From the NCBI GenBank assembly GCA_934370915.1, contig CAKRNI010000159.1:1-6044 (forward strand): DNA of 6,044 bases. Reading direction: 5' to 3'. Below the pieces are notes generated by a model that had not been told where the DNA came from, ran no database searches, and saw only the letters and a list, made by a program, of their open reading frames with translations. This stretch comes from an uncultured Lachnospiraceae bacterium. Its GTDB lineage: Bacteria > Bacillota > Clostridia > Lachnospirales > Lachnospiraceae. Made by a program: the position numbers and the translations under genes. Shown here in pieces: positions 5,188 through 6,044 of the stretch (within the stretch, counting starts at the first letter, position 1; each line of letters starts with the position of its first letter).

Positions 5188-6044
5188 TTGTTAGAGATTA
5201 AGATAAACGAGGCAGAGAATGCCGCAAGAATTCTTGTGATCGGTGTCGGCGGTGCCGGAAATAACGCGGTAAACCGCATGGTAGAAGAAAATATTATGGG
5301 CGTTGAGTTTATCGGTATCAACACAGATAAACAGGCGCTTCAGTTCTGTAAAGCTCCGACTGCTATGCAGATCGGTGAGAAGCTCACAAAGGGACTCGGC
5401 GCAGGCGCAAAGCCGGAGATCGGCGAGAAGGCGGCTGAGGAGAGCCAGGAGGAGATCTCTCAGGCACTGAAGGGCGCAGATATGGTATTCGTTACCTGTG
5501 GTATGGGCGGCGGAACCGGTACCGGAGCAGCTCCGGTGATCGCGCAGATCGCAAAAGATATGGGAATTCTTACCGTCGGCGTTGTAACAAAGCCGTTCCG
5601 TTTCGAAGCAAGACAGAGAATGAACAACGCGTTAAAGGGAATCGAGAACTTAAAGAACGCAGTGGATACTCTGATCGTGATCCCGAACGACCGTCTCCTT
5701 GAGATCGTTGACAGACGGACAACCATGCCGGATGCATTAAAGAAAGCCGATGAGGTTCTTCTCCAGGCAGTACAGGGAATCACAGACCTGATCAATGTTC
5801 CGGGTCTTATCAACCTTGACTTCGCTGATGTTCAGACAGTTATGACAGATAAAGGTATCGCTCACATCGGAATCGGTAAGGCGAAGGGCGACGAGAAGGC
5901 ACTTGAGGCTGTGAAACAGGCTGTATCCAGCCCGCTTCTTGAGACAACCATCGAGGGCGCTTCCCACGTTATCATCAACATTTCCGGCGATATCAGCCTG
6001 ATCGAGGCAAACGAGGCTGCCGGCTATGTTCAGGAGCTTGCAGG
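5188..6044 (+). CDS. ftsZ: Cell division GTPase FtsZ (3' partial)
   Basis: Tubulin-like GTPase that polymerises into the cytoplasmic Z-ring and recruits the divisome, including the FtsQ and FtsW encoded upstream. The frame runs open to the window end, with 285 complete codons visible of roughly 360-420 expected; the end of the second domain and the C-terminal anchoring peptide lie outside. Seen: the first nucleotide loop GVGGAGNN near residues 20-27; NTDKQAL; the tubulin signature GGGTGTG at 107-113; [14 protein letters not shown]; and the catalytic T7 loop NLDFADV at 209-215, whose acidic residues drive GTP hydrolysis across the polymer interface. The start is TTG 5188, giving [11 protein letters not shown]. 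It has a strong AGGAGG 8 bases upstream, and no ATG or GTG sits in frame near it. Expression probably comes from the promoter at 5077-5105 plus read-through. Confidence 0.97.
   Translation, partial: MLEIKINEAENAARILVIGVGGAGNNAVNRMVEENIMGVEFIGINTDKQALQFCKAPTAMQIGEKLTKGLGAGAKPEIGEKAAEESQEEISQALKGADMVFVTCGMGGGTGTGAAPVIAQIAKDMGILTVGVVTKPFRFEARQRMNNALKGIENLKNAVDTLIVIPNDRLLEIVDRRTTMPDALKKADEVLLQAVQGITDLINVPGLINLDFADVQTVMTDKGIAHIGIGKAKGDEKALEAVKQAVSSPLLETTIEGASHVIINISGDISLIEANEAAGYVQELA

Overview
The window is a co-directional stretch of a division and cell-wall (dcw) cluster from a low-to-mid GC Firmicute. The protein sequences look most like Clostridia of the Lachnospiraceae type; this is judged from overall protein feel and gene order, not from a database search. 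All genes are on the + strand. No RNA gene, mobile element or CRISPR array is visible.

Layout: (1) positions 1-1305, murD, cut at its 5' end by the window edge. (2) Twelve bases later, ftsW at 1318-2730, a GTG-start SEDS glycosyltransferase with an unusual Gln/Arg-rich N-terminal extension of about 100 residues. (3) A 56-base gap that may fold over the next ribosome binding site, then murA, best started at TTG 2787 and ending at 4055. (4) A 113-base gap with no convincing gene, then ftsQ/divIB at 4169-4984, with an Arg/Gly-rich cytoplasmic tail. (5) A 203-base gap, GC-rich then strongly AT-rich, holding a good sigma-A-type promoter at 5077-5105 and two A/T palindromes with the same core. (6) ftsZ from TTG 5188, running off the window at 6044.

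The genes act in one pathway. MurA makes the first committed intermediate of peptidoglycan precursor synthesis. MurD adds D-glutamate to the growing stem peptide. FtsW polymerises lipid II at the septum, FtsQ/DivIB scaffolds the periplasm-side divisome and FtsZ forms the ring that places it. The murD-ftsW-murA-ftsQ block is probably one transcript, with ftsZ having at least one promoter of its own.

I found no new biological system. The most notable points are the repetitive FtsW tail, the palindromes around the ftsZ promoter, the possible hairpin over the murA ribosome binding site, murA standing where murG is often found, and non-ATG starts for three of the four genes whose starts are visible.
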